Shown here piece by piece: positions 55,546 through 64,000 of a DNA stretch of 64,000 nt. The stretch comes from Laspinema palackyanum D2a (GTDB lineage: Bacteria > Cyanobacteriota > Cyanobacteriia > Cyanobacteriales > Laspinemataceae). The notes under the pieces were generated by a model, which saw only the letters and a list, made by a program, of their open reading frames with translations, did no database searches and was not told where the DNA came from. A program made the translations under genes and the position numbers. Within the stretch, counting starts at the first letter, position 1. The number at the start of each line of letters is the position of its first letter. The stretch is taken from positions 22,676-86,675 of the forward strand of contig JAMXFF010000009.1 in assembly GCA_025370845.1 (NCBI GenBank). Direction: 5' to 3'.

Positions 55546-56466
55546 GTGCAGCTAAAAAATGCAATTATTGCTCATAAAGCCGGAGATGACCTATCTCGAC
55601 GGTGGGCCGATCGATGCGCTCGGGAGTTGGAAAATCGCGGGTGTCATGTTTTAGTGGGACCCAGTGGGTCTAAGGATAATCCCTATCCCGTTTTTTTGGC
55701 TTCCTCGACCAGTCCAATTGATTTGGCGGTGGTGTTTGGGGGGGATGGGACGGCCCTAGCAGCGGCTCGACAACTGGCTCCGGAGGGAATTCCGATGTTG
55801 GCAGTCAATGTGGGCGGGCATCTGGGGTTTATTACGGAACATTTTGAGGAGTTTAAAGATACGGAACGAGTGTGGGATCGTTTGTTCGAGGACCGCTATG
55901 CGATTCAACGCCGGATGATGCTCCAAGGACGGGTTTATGAGGGGCATCATACGAATATGAAACCGGCGAGCGATCGCTTTTTGGCGTTAAATGAAATGTG
56001 TGTTAAACCGGCAGCAGCAGACCGGATGATCACCTCAATTCTGGAAATGGAAATTGATGGGGAAGTGGTGGATCAGTATCAGGGAGATGGTCTGATTGTG
56101 GCAACCCCTACGGGTTCAACCTGCTATACGGTTTCAGCGAATGGTCCGATTATGCATGATGGGATGGAGGCGATCGCCGTGACTCCCATTTGTCCCCTAA
56201 GTTTGTCCAGTCGTCCGATAGTGTTACCCCCAGGAGCGGTGGTCAGTATTTGGCCTTTAGCAGACCCGGATTTAAGTACGAAGTTATGGATGGATGGGGT
56301 AATGGCTACTTCAATTTGGCCGGGACATCGGGTGGATGTCCGAATGGCAGATTGTCGGGCTAAGTTTATTATTTTACAGGAAAATTATTCCTATTATCAG
56401 ACCTTGCGGGAAAAGTTACAATGGGCAGGGGCGAGAATTAAATATAATAATAATCACCGCCATTAA
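55546..56466 (+). CDS. nadK: NAD kinase
   Basis: 306 residues from a GTG. NadK phosphorylates NAD+ to NADP+. Motifs: VFGGDGTALAAAR (GGDGT at 65-69), NVGGHLGFITE, FLALNEM, and the TPTGSTCYTVSANGPIMHDGM region (TPTGSTCY). Cyanobacteria often have two NAD kinases, and the relatively large N-terminal part (residues 1-60) is normal for one of these. It lies close to the ndh cluster but is separate from it. A HIP1-containing inverted repeat follows. Confidence 0.95.
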   Translation: MQLKNAIIAHKAGDDLSRRWADRCARELENRGCHVLVGPSGSKDNPYPVFLASSTSPIDLAVVFGGDGTALAAARQLAPEGIPMLAVNVGGHLGFITEHFEEFKDTERVWDRLFEDRYAIQRRMMLQGRVYEGHHTNMKPASDRFLALNEMCVKPAAADRMITSILEMEIDGEVVDQYQGDGLIVATPTGSTCYTVSANGPIMHDGMEAIAVTPICPLSLSSRPIVLPPGAVVSIWPLADPDLSTKLWMDGVMATSIWPGHRVDVRMADCRAKFIILQENYSYYQTLREKLQWAGARIKYNNNHRH

Positions 56467-56481
56467 AGGATTAAAGGATGC

Positions 56482-56554
56482 AAAAAACTAGGCGATCGCC
56501 TCAATAACCCTGGGAATGTAGGGGGTTTTTCAAGAGGCGATCGCCTAGGTTTTT
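56482..56554 (+). terminator. Long HIP1-containing inverted repeat, probable nadK terminator
   Basis: 21-base arms (about 56,482-56,502 and 56,534-56,554) with one mismatch, both containing GGCGATCGCC. T-run at the 3' side (GGTTTTTG). The arms pair around a 31-base loop. It begins 16 bases after the nadK stop. Confidence 0.65.
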
Positions 56555-56879
56555 GAATAATCCAGATTCAGTTTTTCCCAAAGTTTGGACCGCCCGGAAC
56601 TCTCAACCCAGAATCCTCAAAATGACTCGGGTTTATTACTCCGGCGGGTTCTACAGCTTTCCAGCAAAATTTAGGGCCGAACTTGCAACGTTAAGGATGA
56701 AGCATAACCCCAAATTTCCATTCCCTCTAAGTGGGAGTCACCGTACCCAATTTATTGATCGTGCTTTTGACGCGCTTTGGCCGATGTAGAGGAGACTCCC
56801 CACTGGGGCGATCGCATTCGGTGATGGTCCTTTTTGGCTCACAATCCGGAAACCCTTGTTAAATCTAGCACTGAGCATT
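56555..56879. other. Intergenic region
   Basis: About 325 bases. A 78-codon frame at 56,553-56,789 has no ribosome binding site and starts inside the terminator, so I do not call it. I see nothing else. Confidence 0.4.
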
Positions 56880-57080
56880 TCATCCCCCTAATTTTTCCGC
56901 TCCTTTGGCGATCGCCTCGGACAACGGTGAGCAGACGAGTTCGGGGTGGCATCCGCTAGGGTCACTACAGACTGGAGGCACCTCATAATCACATAAAATT
57001 AAGGGTTGAGATTTAATTTGTACCGCCGCTATTAGGGTGGCAGATAAACCCATGATGCTAATCCAAAACAGCCGTTTCAT
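56880..57080 (-). CDS. Small exported cysteine-containing protein
   Basis: 66 residues. A signal peptide (KRLFWISIMGLSATLIAAV) is followed by a short mature part with four cysteines (C30, C38, C44, C50: LCDYE, VCSDP, GCHPE, VCSPL), which could form two disulfides. No family is recognised. GGAG lies about ten bases upstream of the ATG. Confidence 0.5.
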   Translation of the reverse strand: MKRLFWISIMGLSATLIAAVQIKSQPLILCDYEVPPVCSDPSGCHPELVCSPLSEAIAKGAEKLGG

Positions 57081-58148
57081 AAACAGTTCACTCCATCGCA
57101 GATGACTCCCTGTTTATTCGGGTGCTGTAGTGCGATTTCCGAAGGAAGCGATCGCCTTGATTTCAACAATCTACTCAGACTGTCTTCACCCTGGATCCAA
57201 ACCGGGCTGTGCCAAAAAAACTGGATTCTGTATTTTAAGCTACAGCACCTCTTGGCAAGGTTAATTATATTCAATTTTTAAGATACTTAATAGAATTAGA
57301 TAGGCCAGTAGGTCTTTTTAGTAAAGGGATATAAAACGCAATCCCGCCAGACTTGTGCTGGCGGGATTGTTGTTTTTGGCCGGGGAGGGTTAAATTCAGG
57401 AACCCAGTTTTTCCAGAAGTCCTGGATTCCGAGAGGCTTTGTTCTGGACTCTAACAGAATTTTGGCTCATTTTCTGTAAAAAAGGAACCCCTGCATGGAG
57501 AAAGTGAGTGAGGCGTAGCAAAATCTCGTTAACCCTATTCTTTCCGGGGTGAAACAGGAGCGCTCGCTTATTTTCTAGCACCCACTCCGAGTCTGTTAGA
57601 TCCCAAGGACTCCGAGGTGCTCTTTAGGGAGTCTCAATCTTGCTGACAAGACCATTAATTCGTAGGAGCATCTTGCTTCCTATTGCTCATCGGTTGCCAG
57701 ATCCTCCCCCGGATCAAAAGAGGGTCCAATTCCGACAAGACTCGCTCTATCATAGCGGGTAGGCCCAACCCCGAATCTTCAGACAAGTGTTATAACAAAA
57801 GGTAGATTAATTTTTCCAATTGGGGAACTTTTCGCAGATAAATTGTATCAATGGTTAGCTGCTAACTGGGAATCCTGTCAAAGTGAAAGGGTGCAGATCC
57901 CATCAGGAGGTCTTTACAGGTAGATAATAGAATGTAGGGCATCAATAGATTCTATTATCTGAAGGGGAATCCGCCGGAACAGCAGGACCAAGGGAGATTT
58001 AAATCTCAGGGGTCCGATCACAATGGAACCCACCCCTGCACCTTGAGGGCAGCCGATGAATAATCGGCTCCCTGACGAGGGTAATGTAGAGTTTAGAGTT
58101 GTCGAGTAGCAATGGGTATGTTTTTTTCTATATTTTCCCATCCCCTCA
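57081..58148. other. Intergenic region of about 1 kb with an orphan terminator
   Basis: Several short open frames (57,077-57,274, 57,396-57,581 and 57,914-58,306 on the minus strand) show no family-like pattern and lack ribosome binding sites. A strong terminator-like hairpin at 57,339-57,369 follows no gene. A small RNA is possible there. Confidence 0.4.
57339..57376 (+). terminator. Strong orphan terminator-like hairpin
   Basis: 12-bp perfect stem CAATCCCGCCAG/CTGGCGGGATTG with loop ACTTGTG, followed by TTGTTTTTGG. No gene on the plus strand ends within 800 bases. It may end a small RNA that starts shortly upstream in the AT-rich stretch near 57,270-57,310. Confidence 0.7.
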
Positions 58149-58751
58149 ATGAATACAGACCCCCATACTATGATTGAGATATTCGGAGATTTCATTCCAA
58201 ATCCGCCTCTTGGCACCGAGTATTTAATTCTGGGATTCTCCCCGAGTTCGGCTTCTATTAAAAAGCGATGGCGCAATAATGGCTTATCAGCGGACTTTGT
58301 AGCCAATTACTTATCCACATTTTTTGGAGAAAATGGAAACCCGGAGAATCCCTGTCATAAAAAAGCAGAAAGCTCTGAGAGCGTGAACTACATCGCCAAT
58401 GAATTATTAGAAAACGCTATGAAATTTAGTGATTCTACATTGCCTCATCCCACCACCCTTCAAATTCATTTATATGAAGATTCGATTATTTTAATAACCA
58501 AGAATGGTATAAATGGACAACAGGCGGCTACTTTGCGGGCCTTCATTGAACGATTAAGTGTCGGCGACCCTGAACAGTTGTATCTGGAACAGTTGGAGAA
58601 GAATGCAGAGGCCGACGAGCGGAGCAATTCAAACTTGGGTTATTTAACGATTCTCAATGATTATCAAGGAAAAATCGGGTGGCAATTTGAGAGCTTTACG
58701 GATGAATCTCAAGGCATCTCTTTGACCACGATGGTGAAATTATTTTTATAG
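58149..58751 (+). CDS. GHKL ATPase-like protein (DUF6272/SiaB-type)
   Basis: 200 residues. It has an N-box VNYIANELLENAMKFS (like HATPase anti-sigma or SiaB-type kinases), and a later glycine-containing SNLGYLTILNDY; the rest is alpha/beta. No HisKA domain. SiaB-like proteins regulate partner proteins by serine phosphorylation; whether this protein is a kinase is not shown. No STAS, PP2C or receiver gene is adjacent, so its partner is unknown. An internal ATG (residue 8) is a possible start. Confidence 0.7.
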   Translation: MNTDPHTMIEIFGDFIPNPPLGTEYLILGFSPSSASIKKRWRNNGLSADFVANYLSTFFGENGNPENPCHKKAESSESVNYIANELLENAMKFSDSTLPHPTTLQIHLYEDSIILITKNGINGQQAATLRAFIERLSVGDPEQLYLEQLEKNAEADERSNSNLGYLTILNDYQGKIGWQFESFTDESQGISLTTMVKLFL

Positions 58752-58850
58752 CTATAAATTATTAGGTAAAAGCCTCGTAGTTTCCTTTGGAAAGAGAGGA
58801 GCAAGGTGAGGTGGAGTCATGGGAGCGGCTTGATTTGATTTGATGTACTT

Positions 58851-58894
58851 AAAACATAAAAACCCGGATCTAAACAACCGGGTTTTTATGTTTT
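58851..58894. terminator. Bidirectional terminator between convergent genes
   Basis: 17-bp perfect stem AAAACATAAAAACCCGG/CCGGGTTTTTATGTTTT with a ten-base loop. A/T tracts on both sides let it work for both the GHKL gene and the GHL10 gene. Confidence 0.85.
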
Positions 58895-58934
58895 GAGGGA
58901 GTCAGGCGGGGATTGCCAAGAACTTCGTTACAAC

Positions 58935-60491
58935 TTAATTGAGTTGACAGAACTTGCGATCGCGGTCCGACTCCGGTTCTTGCCAAGAATAGGCAAAGTG
59001 ACTGACGGAGTTAATCCGGGAAGAATAGCGCCGTAAGGCATACATTTGGTCTTCTAAAGGCGGTCGATTGGTGACTGCAACGCCCCAATCGCCAGCTAAA
59101 GCCGGGATGACCTGGGTGCCTTCAGGAGCCATGCTTAAAACCCGCTCAACTTCTTCCATAATACAATCAGGTTTTTGGCAATTGGCATAAGACATTGGAT
59201 GCCATTCCATCTCTGGCAAAAAGCGATCCCAAGCTTGTAACCTCGAATCAAATCCCCCTTGACCGACAGGACGGTTACCCCCGGGGAAAAATACCGCACC
59301 GGAAGGGATTCCTTGAGGTCGAACTTGATCGACGGCCAGGTGGACAAAATCAATAATTCCTTGCACGGCATGAGCCACAGTGAGATACCAGAGTTGCCAT
59401 TGCAGGAGGGGCAGACGTTCCCCAGGGGTTCCCATCGTTTTAGCGCCAGGGGGGATATTCCGCCCTTGCCACATGGGTTCTGCCTCATTGGGATAGAGTG
59501 CATCGACCGCAGCAATATCGTTAGCGGTAATGGAGCCTTGGGTAACGTAGCGCCGGATTAATTCCTGACCTTTCTGGTTGAGACCCCGTTGCACGAGGGT
59601 TTGCTGGGATGCTTCACTGTAGATCCAGAGGTCCGATGGCTTCGTGACGACAGAAGCAGGGCCGACGCCGCGTAGATAGCGGACATAATCGAATAACATC
59701 CCGTCCGGTTTGCGCTTGAGGATTTCCCGGATCACCCCTGCATAGTCTTGACGCGCTTGAGGACTGTAGGGGTCGATAAAGGCATGATTGGCATGACTTT
59801 GACCGACCTGTTCATGCAAGCTGGGGTCCTGCATGACAGTGAGGGTGGTGTGCCCTTGCCCATTCCGGGCGAGCGCCCCTTGGCGGTCCGGCAGTTCGCT
59901 GTAGCTATAGCCAAAGTTGATGGTGAACAACCAGGCATAGACCTTGAGGCCGCGTTCTTGGCCTTTTTTGATACCTTCAGCTAGGAGATCGGCATTTTCA
60001 TAGCCAGGGACCCGGACGACGGAAGGCCAAGGGGTGTTATTTTCGGCCTGGGGTAAGAGGGCTTGGCCGTCATAAAAGGCTTCGAGATAGACTTGGTTGT
60101 AGCCCTTGTTAACGATTCTATCCATTAGAGCGTCTAAGGCTCCGGGTTGGAGATCGCAGGGATACAGGCGTAACCAGAGGGCTTGATTTTGGGGCCAAGT
60201 TTGCTGGCGACATTCTTGTAAGCGTTCAGCTTCTTTGACCAGAAAGGCTTGATAGCGATCGCGAGCAGCCTGATCACCGTCCAGGGTGGCTTGACGCAGT
60301 TGTTCTTTTTCGGCGATATCTGCTGGAGAAGCCAGACAGGACCCTTGAACTTGGGACTGGGCCGGTTGGATCAAGAATGTGGGACTCACGATCGCGGTGA
60401 GAAGCGTTGCCAGGAAACCGCGATAAAAATGCTGCCAGTCAAGCGTCATCGCTGTTTTAGGTTTAAAAATTTTTTTGAGACGATTAGACAT
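58935..60491 (-). CDS. Exported family 10-like glycosylhydrolase (GHL10)
   Basis: 518 residues. Signal-like segment about 27-47 (ending AQSQVQG, after an N-terminal basic extension; an internal ATG at residue 15 is also plausible). A helical stretch with Lys/Glu-rich residues (about 58-95) precedes a TIM barrel-like catalytic part: ALWLRLYP, NKGYNQVYLEAFYDGQALLP, LKVYAWLFTINFGYS, DGMLFDYVRY, and PEMEWHPMSYANC. The acidic residues at the strand ends fit GHL10. Likely periplasmic, acting on wall or exopolysaccharide glycans. It has a shorter cytoplasmic-looking relative at 38,148-39,296. Confidence 0.85.
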   Translation of the reverse strand: MSNRLKKIFKPKTAMTLDWQHFYRGFLATLLTAIVSPTFLIQPAQSQVQGSCLASPADIAEKEQLRQATLDGDQAARDRYQAFLVKEAERLQECRQQTWPQNQALWLRLYPCDLQPGALDALMDRIVNKGYNQVYLEAFYDGQALLPQAENNTPWPSVVRVPGYENADLLAEGIKKGQERGLKVYAWLFTINFGYSYSELPDRQGALARNGQGHTTLTVMQDPSLHEQVGQSHANHAFIDPYSPQARQDYAGVIREILKRKPDGMLFDYVRYLRGVGPASVVTKPSDLWIYSEASQQTLVQRGLNQKGQELIRRYVTQGSITANDIAAVDALYPNEAEPMWQGRNIPPGAKTMGTPGERLPLLQWQLWYLTVAHAVQGIIDFVHLAVDQVRPQGIPSGAVFFPGGNRPVGQGGFDSRLQAWDRFLPEMEWHPMSYANCQKPDCIMEEVERVLSMAPEGTQVIPALAGDWGVAVTNRPPLEDQMYALRRYSSRINSVSHFAYSWQEPESDRDRKFCQLN

Positions 60492-60767
60492 CAGGTACCC
60501 GTACAGAATCCACGCAGAAGTTTCTCAGCACTGTTCAGTTCTATCTTAGTTTTTCAGCATGATTGCCAGCCTTTGATTAGATTGGAGTTGGCAACGACCT
60601 CTAAGCGCCAAGCCTTCCACATCATAGATTTACCCCTCAACAGGGGGGACTAATAGATTGACTTATTTTTTTGGGCGAGGGCAATGTTGCGATCGCCCAA
60701 AAAAGACCCGCACAAGAGGATCTCACTCTAAACTGAGCAACCCCTACCCGGATGGGAAATAGGTGGG

Positions 60768-61172
60768 TTAAGTTCCTCGACTCAGAGCCGATTCTACCTG
60801 TTTTAACTCCTGTTCAAGACGGTCTTTCAACTTTTTGGGGACCGGACGGTTGGGATAGGAATTATAATGTCCAGCTAACCCATTTAATGCGGTTTGCATG
60901 GTGGTAAATGAGGCCAGCTTCGCCACGGACTCATCCCGACGATAGCGGGCAAAAAATTCGTTGATTCTTAGACGAGCATCGGCCTGGGCAGAGGATTTCT
61001 CGGGGGAATCTTCCGGCAGTTCGATCGCGGTTCTCATACTATTAACCAATGACAAGGTATCTTGGCGATAATCGCCGGTGAGCAGTCCATTACCTGAACA
61101 GCCCACCAAGGCGATCGTCATCACCAAAACTAGGGCCAGGAGGCGGGACCAATATTGTTTTAGGGAGATCAT
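60768..61172 (-). CDS. psb27: Photosystem II assembly lipoprotein Psb27
   Basis: 134 residues from the ATG at 61,172 (a further ATG at 61,193 would add seven). A lipoprotein signal ends in the lipobox LVGC (C25). The mature part is the four-helix Psb27 domain: GDYRQDTLSLVNSMRTAIELP, ARLRINEFFARYRRDESVAKL, SFTTMQTALNGLAGHYNSYPNRPVP, LKDRLEQELKQVESAL (given by short stretches). Psb27 binds CP43 lumenally in PSII repair and assembly. It is single, with a long upstream region. Confidence 0.95.
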   Translation of the reverse strand: MISLKQYWSRLLALVLVMTIALVGCSGNGLLTGDYRQDTLSLVNSMRTAIELPEDSPEKSSAQADARLRINEFFARYRRDESVAKLASFTTMQTALNGLAGHYNSYPNRPVPKKLKDRLEQELKQVESALSRGT

Positions 61173-61640
61173 ACAAACCAATCGTGCTATCAAAATTAAC
61201 GTCTATCGTATCTTGAATCGTATCTTGAATTGAGGAGTGGCGATCCCATCTAGGATTAGAATTTTTTGGGGCATTCATCAACTCAACCCCGGTCATAAGG
61301 CTCCACCCTGGGTGCGATCGCCAGCCAGAACAGTCCCCTCAATTCTTCTGGCTTCATCCTTCCCACCCGTAAGCGTTTGAGAAAGTTGTCCTCGATTGTA
61401 ACAGATTGTTAAGAACAGTCCTCACCGGACTCTTCATGACCGGGGAACGAAAATGGGGAGCAGATGGCAAAGACAATGCCCTGAACACTCGGTCAAACGT
61501 TGCCTGACAGATTAAGCGTTACAATAGAACCATTCACTGAACGTGGCTCGCCCAAATCCACCAGACATTGCCAGAGTTCCAATCAAAGGGTGATCTGCGA
61601 TGGCAGAATTTTTAGTACCCTGGGTTACAGGGGAATAGAA
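61173..61640. other. Intergenic region upstream of psb27
   Basis: Contains a 12-base direct repeat CGTATCTTGAAT twice near 61,205-61,228, in the psb27 leader. No convincing gene. The right part merges into an IS200/IS605-like remnant. Confidence 0.4.
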
Positions 61641-61775
61641 AATACCTGTAGAGTCGAAGCGACAAGGATGCCGGTAACGGAATCGAGTCCACAGGCTATG
61701 AAGCAGGAACTCCGGCCCAGAAATCCGGAGAATCTCCCTCTCCATTGCATGGCAGTGGGAAGGAGAGCAGTCAAA
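61641..61775 (+). mobile_element. Probable right end of an IS200/IS605 element (TnpB 3' end remnant)
   Basis: A plus-strand reading contains RVEATRMPVTESSPQAMKQE, which resembles cyanobacterial TnpB C-terminal tails and the DNA around their right ends. It is followed by an imperfect hairpin CTCCCTCTCC/GGAAGGAGAG and GTCAA. No TnpA or the catalytic part of TnpB precedes it. It lies just before gpmI. The assignment rests on remembered similarity and needs a database check. Confidence 0.45.
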
Positions 61776-61807
61776 TGATTAAACAGAAATAACGAATCAA
61801 AGGGTCA

Positions 61808-63412
61808 ATGAATATGGCACAAGAGCCTGTTTCTCCAGTGGTGCTAGTCATTTTAGATGGTTGGGGAGTCAGCGAATTAACCACAGGAAATGCTATTGCT
61901 GCTGCCAAAACACCCGTGATGGACAGCCTGCGGGCCGCCTATCCGAATACCACAATTCGCACATCCGGGAAAGCAGTGGGGCTGCCGGAAGGTCAAATGG
62001 GCAATTCCGAAGTCGGTCACATGAATATCGGTGCTGGTCGAATTGTCAAACAAGAACTCCTGCGGATCACCGATGCAGTAGAAGATGGCTCCATCTTAAG
62101 TAACCCGGCACTGGTTAAAGTTTGCCTAGAGATTAAAGCCAGAGGCGGAAAACTCCACCTCATGGGGCTTTGCTCCGAGGGAGGGGTCCACTCCCACCAA
62201 AATCATTTAGTTGGACTACTCAACCTCGCCAAAGCCCAAGGCTTGAGCGACGTTTGTATTCACGCCATCACCGATGGGCGGGATACCTCTCCCAGAGACG
62301 GAGCAGAAGCCCTGAGAAAAATAGAAGCAGCAGCCCAGGAAGTTGGCGTGGGTCGCATCGTTACCCTCAGCGGTCGATATTATGCAATGGATCGAGATAA
62401 CCGCTGGAATCGGGTAGAAATGGCCTATAAAGTCATGACCACCGATGGACCCGGTGATGGTCGGTCGGTTATCGAACATTTACAAGCGTCTTACCTCCAG
62501 GACCTCACCGATGAATTTGTCCTGCCGGTTCGGATTGCACCAGGAGCCGTAGAATCCGGAGATGGGGTGATCTTCTTTAACTTCCGTCCCGATCGCTCCA
62601 GACAACTCACCAGCGCCTTTGTAGACCCCAATTTTCAAGGATTTGAGCGGGATCAAATTGAACCGCTCTCCTTTGCCACCTTTACTCAGTACGATTCAGA
62701 ACTCCCCGTGTTGGTCGCCTTTGAACCCCAAAACCTCAGCAATATTTTCGGAGAAGTCGTCTCCAATCACGGGTTGCGGCAGTTGAGAGCAGCAGAAACC
62801 GAAAAGTATGCTCATGTCACCTATTTCTTTAACGGGGGGTTAGAGGAACCCTTCGAGGGGGAGGACCGGGAATTAGTCCAGTCCCCGATGGTGGCAACCT
62901 ACGACAAAGCGCCGGAAATGTCTGCCGAAGCGGTCACCGATGTGGTGGTTGCCGCCGTGAAAAAAGGGATTTATTCCCTAGTGGTAGTGAACTATGCCAA
63001 CCCCGATATGGTCGGTCATTCGGGAAATATCGACGCCACCATTACCGCAGTCCAAACCGTAGACCGATGTTTGGGGCGCTTGCTGGATGCGATCGGTCGA
63101 GCCGGAGGCACTACCTTAATCATCGCCGATCACGGCAATGCCGAATATATGATCGATGAACAAGGCAACCCTTGGACTGCTCACACCACCAATCCAGTCC
63201 CCTTAATTCTCGTGGAAGGAGAAGGGCGGAAAATTCCGGGTCATGGGACCGAAGTCAAACTGCGGACTGATGCCTGTTTAGCCGATATCGCTCCCACTCT
63301 CCTGGAAATCTTACAACTCCCGCAACCGGAGGAAATGACTGGACGTTCTGCCATTGAATCTCCCGCTTTCAACCTTCAGTCCTCTCGCGAACCCCTGCGA
63401 ATTCCCGTCTAG
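61808..63412 (+). CDS. gpmI: 2,3-Bisphosphoglycerate-independent phosphoglycerate mutase
   Basis: 534 residues. Interconverts 3- and 2-phosphoglycerate in glycolysis/gluconeogenesis using two Mn ions. Motifs: VILDGWG (D17), GNSEVGHMNIGAGR with the catalytic serine (S67), HAITDGRDTSP, the SGRYYAMDRD segment, FFNFRPDR and ADHGNAEYM, AHTTNPVP. A second ATG (codon 3) is possible. secG follows about 130 bases later on the same strand. Confidence 0.98.
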   Translation: MNMAQEPVSPVVLVILDGWGVSELTTGNAIAAAKTPVMDSLRAAYPNTTIRTSGKAVGLPEGQMGNSEVGHMNIGAGRIVKQELLRITDAVEDGSILSNPALVKVCLEIKARGGKLHLMGLCSEGGVHSHQNHLVGLLNLAKAQGLSDVCIHAITDGRDTSPRDGAEALRKIEAAAQEVGVGRIVTLSGRYYAMDRDNRWNRVEMAYKVMTTDGPGDGRSVIEHLQASYLQDLTDEFVLPVRIAPGAVESGDGVIFFNFRPDRSRQLTSAFVDPNFQGFERDQIEPLSFATFTQYDSELPVLVAFEPQNLSNIFGEVVSNHGLRQLRAAETEKYAHVTYFFNGGLEEPFEGEDRELVQSPMVATYDKAPEMSAEAVTDVVVAAVKKGIYSLVVVNYANPDMVGHSGNIDATITAVQTVDRCLGRLLDAIGRAGGTTLIIADHGNAEYMIDEQGNPWTAHTTNPVPLILVEGEGRKIPGHGTEVKLRTDACLADIAPTLLEILQLPQPEEMTGRSAIESPAFNLQSSREPLRIPV

Positions 63413-63541
63413 GACGCTCAGGATCATCCACGGCGGTTTGTTCAAAGTCATTTTTTAATTAAATTGACAAATGACCTTGAACAAATCAGAGTAGATAAAC
63501 AAGCATTCAATTTCAACGATTTACCCAGGTATCGCTGCACC

Positions 63542-63775
63542 ATGAATATCTCAACTCTCGTCCAACTCATTTGGTTATTTTCTGCGATCAGTTTAATTAT
63601 TTTAGTCCTACTCCATAGCCCGAAAGGAGATGGAATTGGCGGGATTGGAGGACAAGCCCAACTGTTTACCAGTGCTAAAAGTGCAGAAACCACTCTCAAT
63701 CGCATCACTTGGGCATTGACGATTATTTTTATGGGCCTAACGGTCATTTTAAGTGCCGGATGGCTTCCTCGTTAA
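63542..63775 (+). CDS. secG: Preprotein translocase subunit SecG
   Basis: 77 residues from the ATG at 63,542, with two membrane helices and the conserved linker SPKGDGIGGIGGQAQLF between them. A frame open upstream to 63,464 would add 26 polar residues that do not match SecG, so I use the inner start. SecG joins SecYE in the protein export channel. gpmI-secG spacing permits one transcript. Confidence 0.93.
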   Translation: MNISTLVQLIWLFSAISLIILVLLHSPKGDGIGGIGGQAQLFTSAKSAETTLNRITWALTIIFMGLTVILSAGWLPR

Positions 63776-63811
63776 AACCCGATCGCCCCTTGCACAATTC
63801 ACTCCAATTTA

Positions 63812-63845
63812 ACCCGGTTTCCCCTCAGAAGCCGGGTAATTTTTC
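63812..63845 (+). terminator. Probable terminator of gpmI-secG
   Basis: Stem ACCCGG/CCGGGT around a 14-base loop, followed by AATTTTTC. It is 36 bases after secG. Confidence 0.55.
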
Positions 63846-63887
63846 ACCGATTTTCCACCAGACTACAGTCATAAGCTTTCTTAGTTT

Positions 63888-64000
63888 GTAGTAACGACTT
63901 CAGTCGTTATCCCCTCCATGTTCGTAGTAACGACTTCAGTCGTTATCCCCTCCATGTTCGTAGTAACGACTTCAGTCGTTATCCCCTCCATGTTCGTAGT
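63888..64000. repeat. 36-bp tandem repeat with palindromic core, cut by the window edge
   Basis: Three full units at 63,888-63,923, 63,924-63,959 and 63,960-63,995, then a fourth begins. Each contains AACGACTTCAGTCGTT and TCCCCTCCATGTTC-like spacer. The core is the reverse complement of the one at 32,043-32,146. Confidence 0.85.

Noticed and set aside
56553..56789. 78-codon gene after nadK
   Set aside because: It starts inside the terminator and has no ribosome binding site.
57396..57581. 61-codon minus-strand gene in the 1-kb gap
   Set aside because: No start signal and no recognised pattern; it resembles translations of dispersed cyanobacterial repeats.
57914..58306. 130-codon minus-strand frame overlapping the GHKL gene
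   Set aside because: It lies antisense to the start of a convincing gene and has no homology-like motif.

Overview
The window is a stretch of cyanobacterial chromosome. The evidence is the psb27 photosystem II assembly gene, the plastid-type ndhA-ndhI-ndhG-ndhE cluster next to gltA, a phytochrome-like GAF receptor, DUF3181 and DUF4278 proteins, and very frequent GCGATCGC (HIP1) octamers. Gene density is modest, intergenic spaces are long and hairpin-rich, and dispersed repeats are common. This fits a large-genome filamentous (Oscillatoria/Laspinema-like) cyanobacterium. The genus is an inference from style only.

Layout. 1-10,050 is accessory: a SMC/OLD-like AAA ATPase coupled by a GTGA overlap to a DUF4276 protein (candidate defence pair), a secreted beta-propeller-like protein, an orphan histidine kinase, a secreted DUF4157-like metallopeptidase with a small cysteine-rich secreted neighbour, a composite palindromic repeat, a pentapeptide-repeat protein and an unknown 309-residue protein. 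10,360-14,970 is the most unusual block: a near-consensus promoter in front of a gene relic, then an AAA+ ATPase, a KptA/Tpt1 RNA 2'-phosphotransferase, an unknown 284-residue protein and a ThiF/E1-like adenylyltransferase, with a MITE-like element inserted before the last, and a 53-residue gene on the other strand that is easily overlooked. 15,331-24,860 holds two hybrid histidine kinases, one of 2389 residues with about ten PAS domains.

24,950-32,790 carries a CodA-like deaminase, a DMT-family permease, a second MITE copy, a small pentapeptide protein, a large TPR protein, a DUF4278 protein, a secreted two-repeat protein and smpB. 32,880-40,840 has rpsU, a GAF-GGDEF-EAL photoreceptor-like c-di-GMP enzyme, a possible 50-residue gene behind a good promoter, an acyltransferase, a GHL10 glycoside hydrolase and a glycosyltransferase. 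41,650-47,770 has tRNA-Ser(GCU), two outer-membrane-like proteins, a divergent SxxK serine hydrolase and NlpC/P60 peptidase pair, an MFS exporter and tRNA-Arg(ACG).

The right third is largely housekeeping: moaC, a 2TM/DUF3181 pair, sixA, gltA, the ndhAIGE operon of photosynthetic/respiratory NDH-1, nadK, a GHKL ATPase, a second GHL10 enzyme, psb27, gpmI and secG. Between psb27 and gpmI lies what looks like the right end of an IS200/IS605 element. The window ends in a palindromic tandem repeat related to one at 32,043-32,146.
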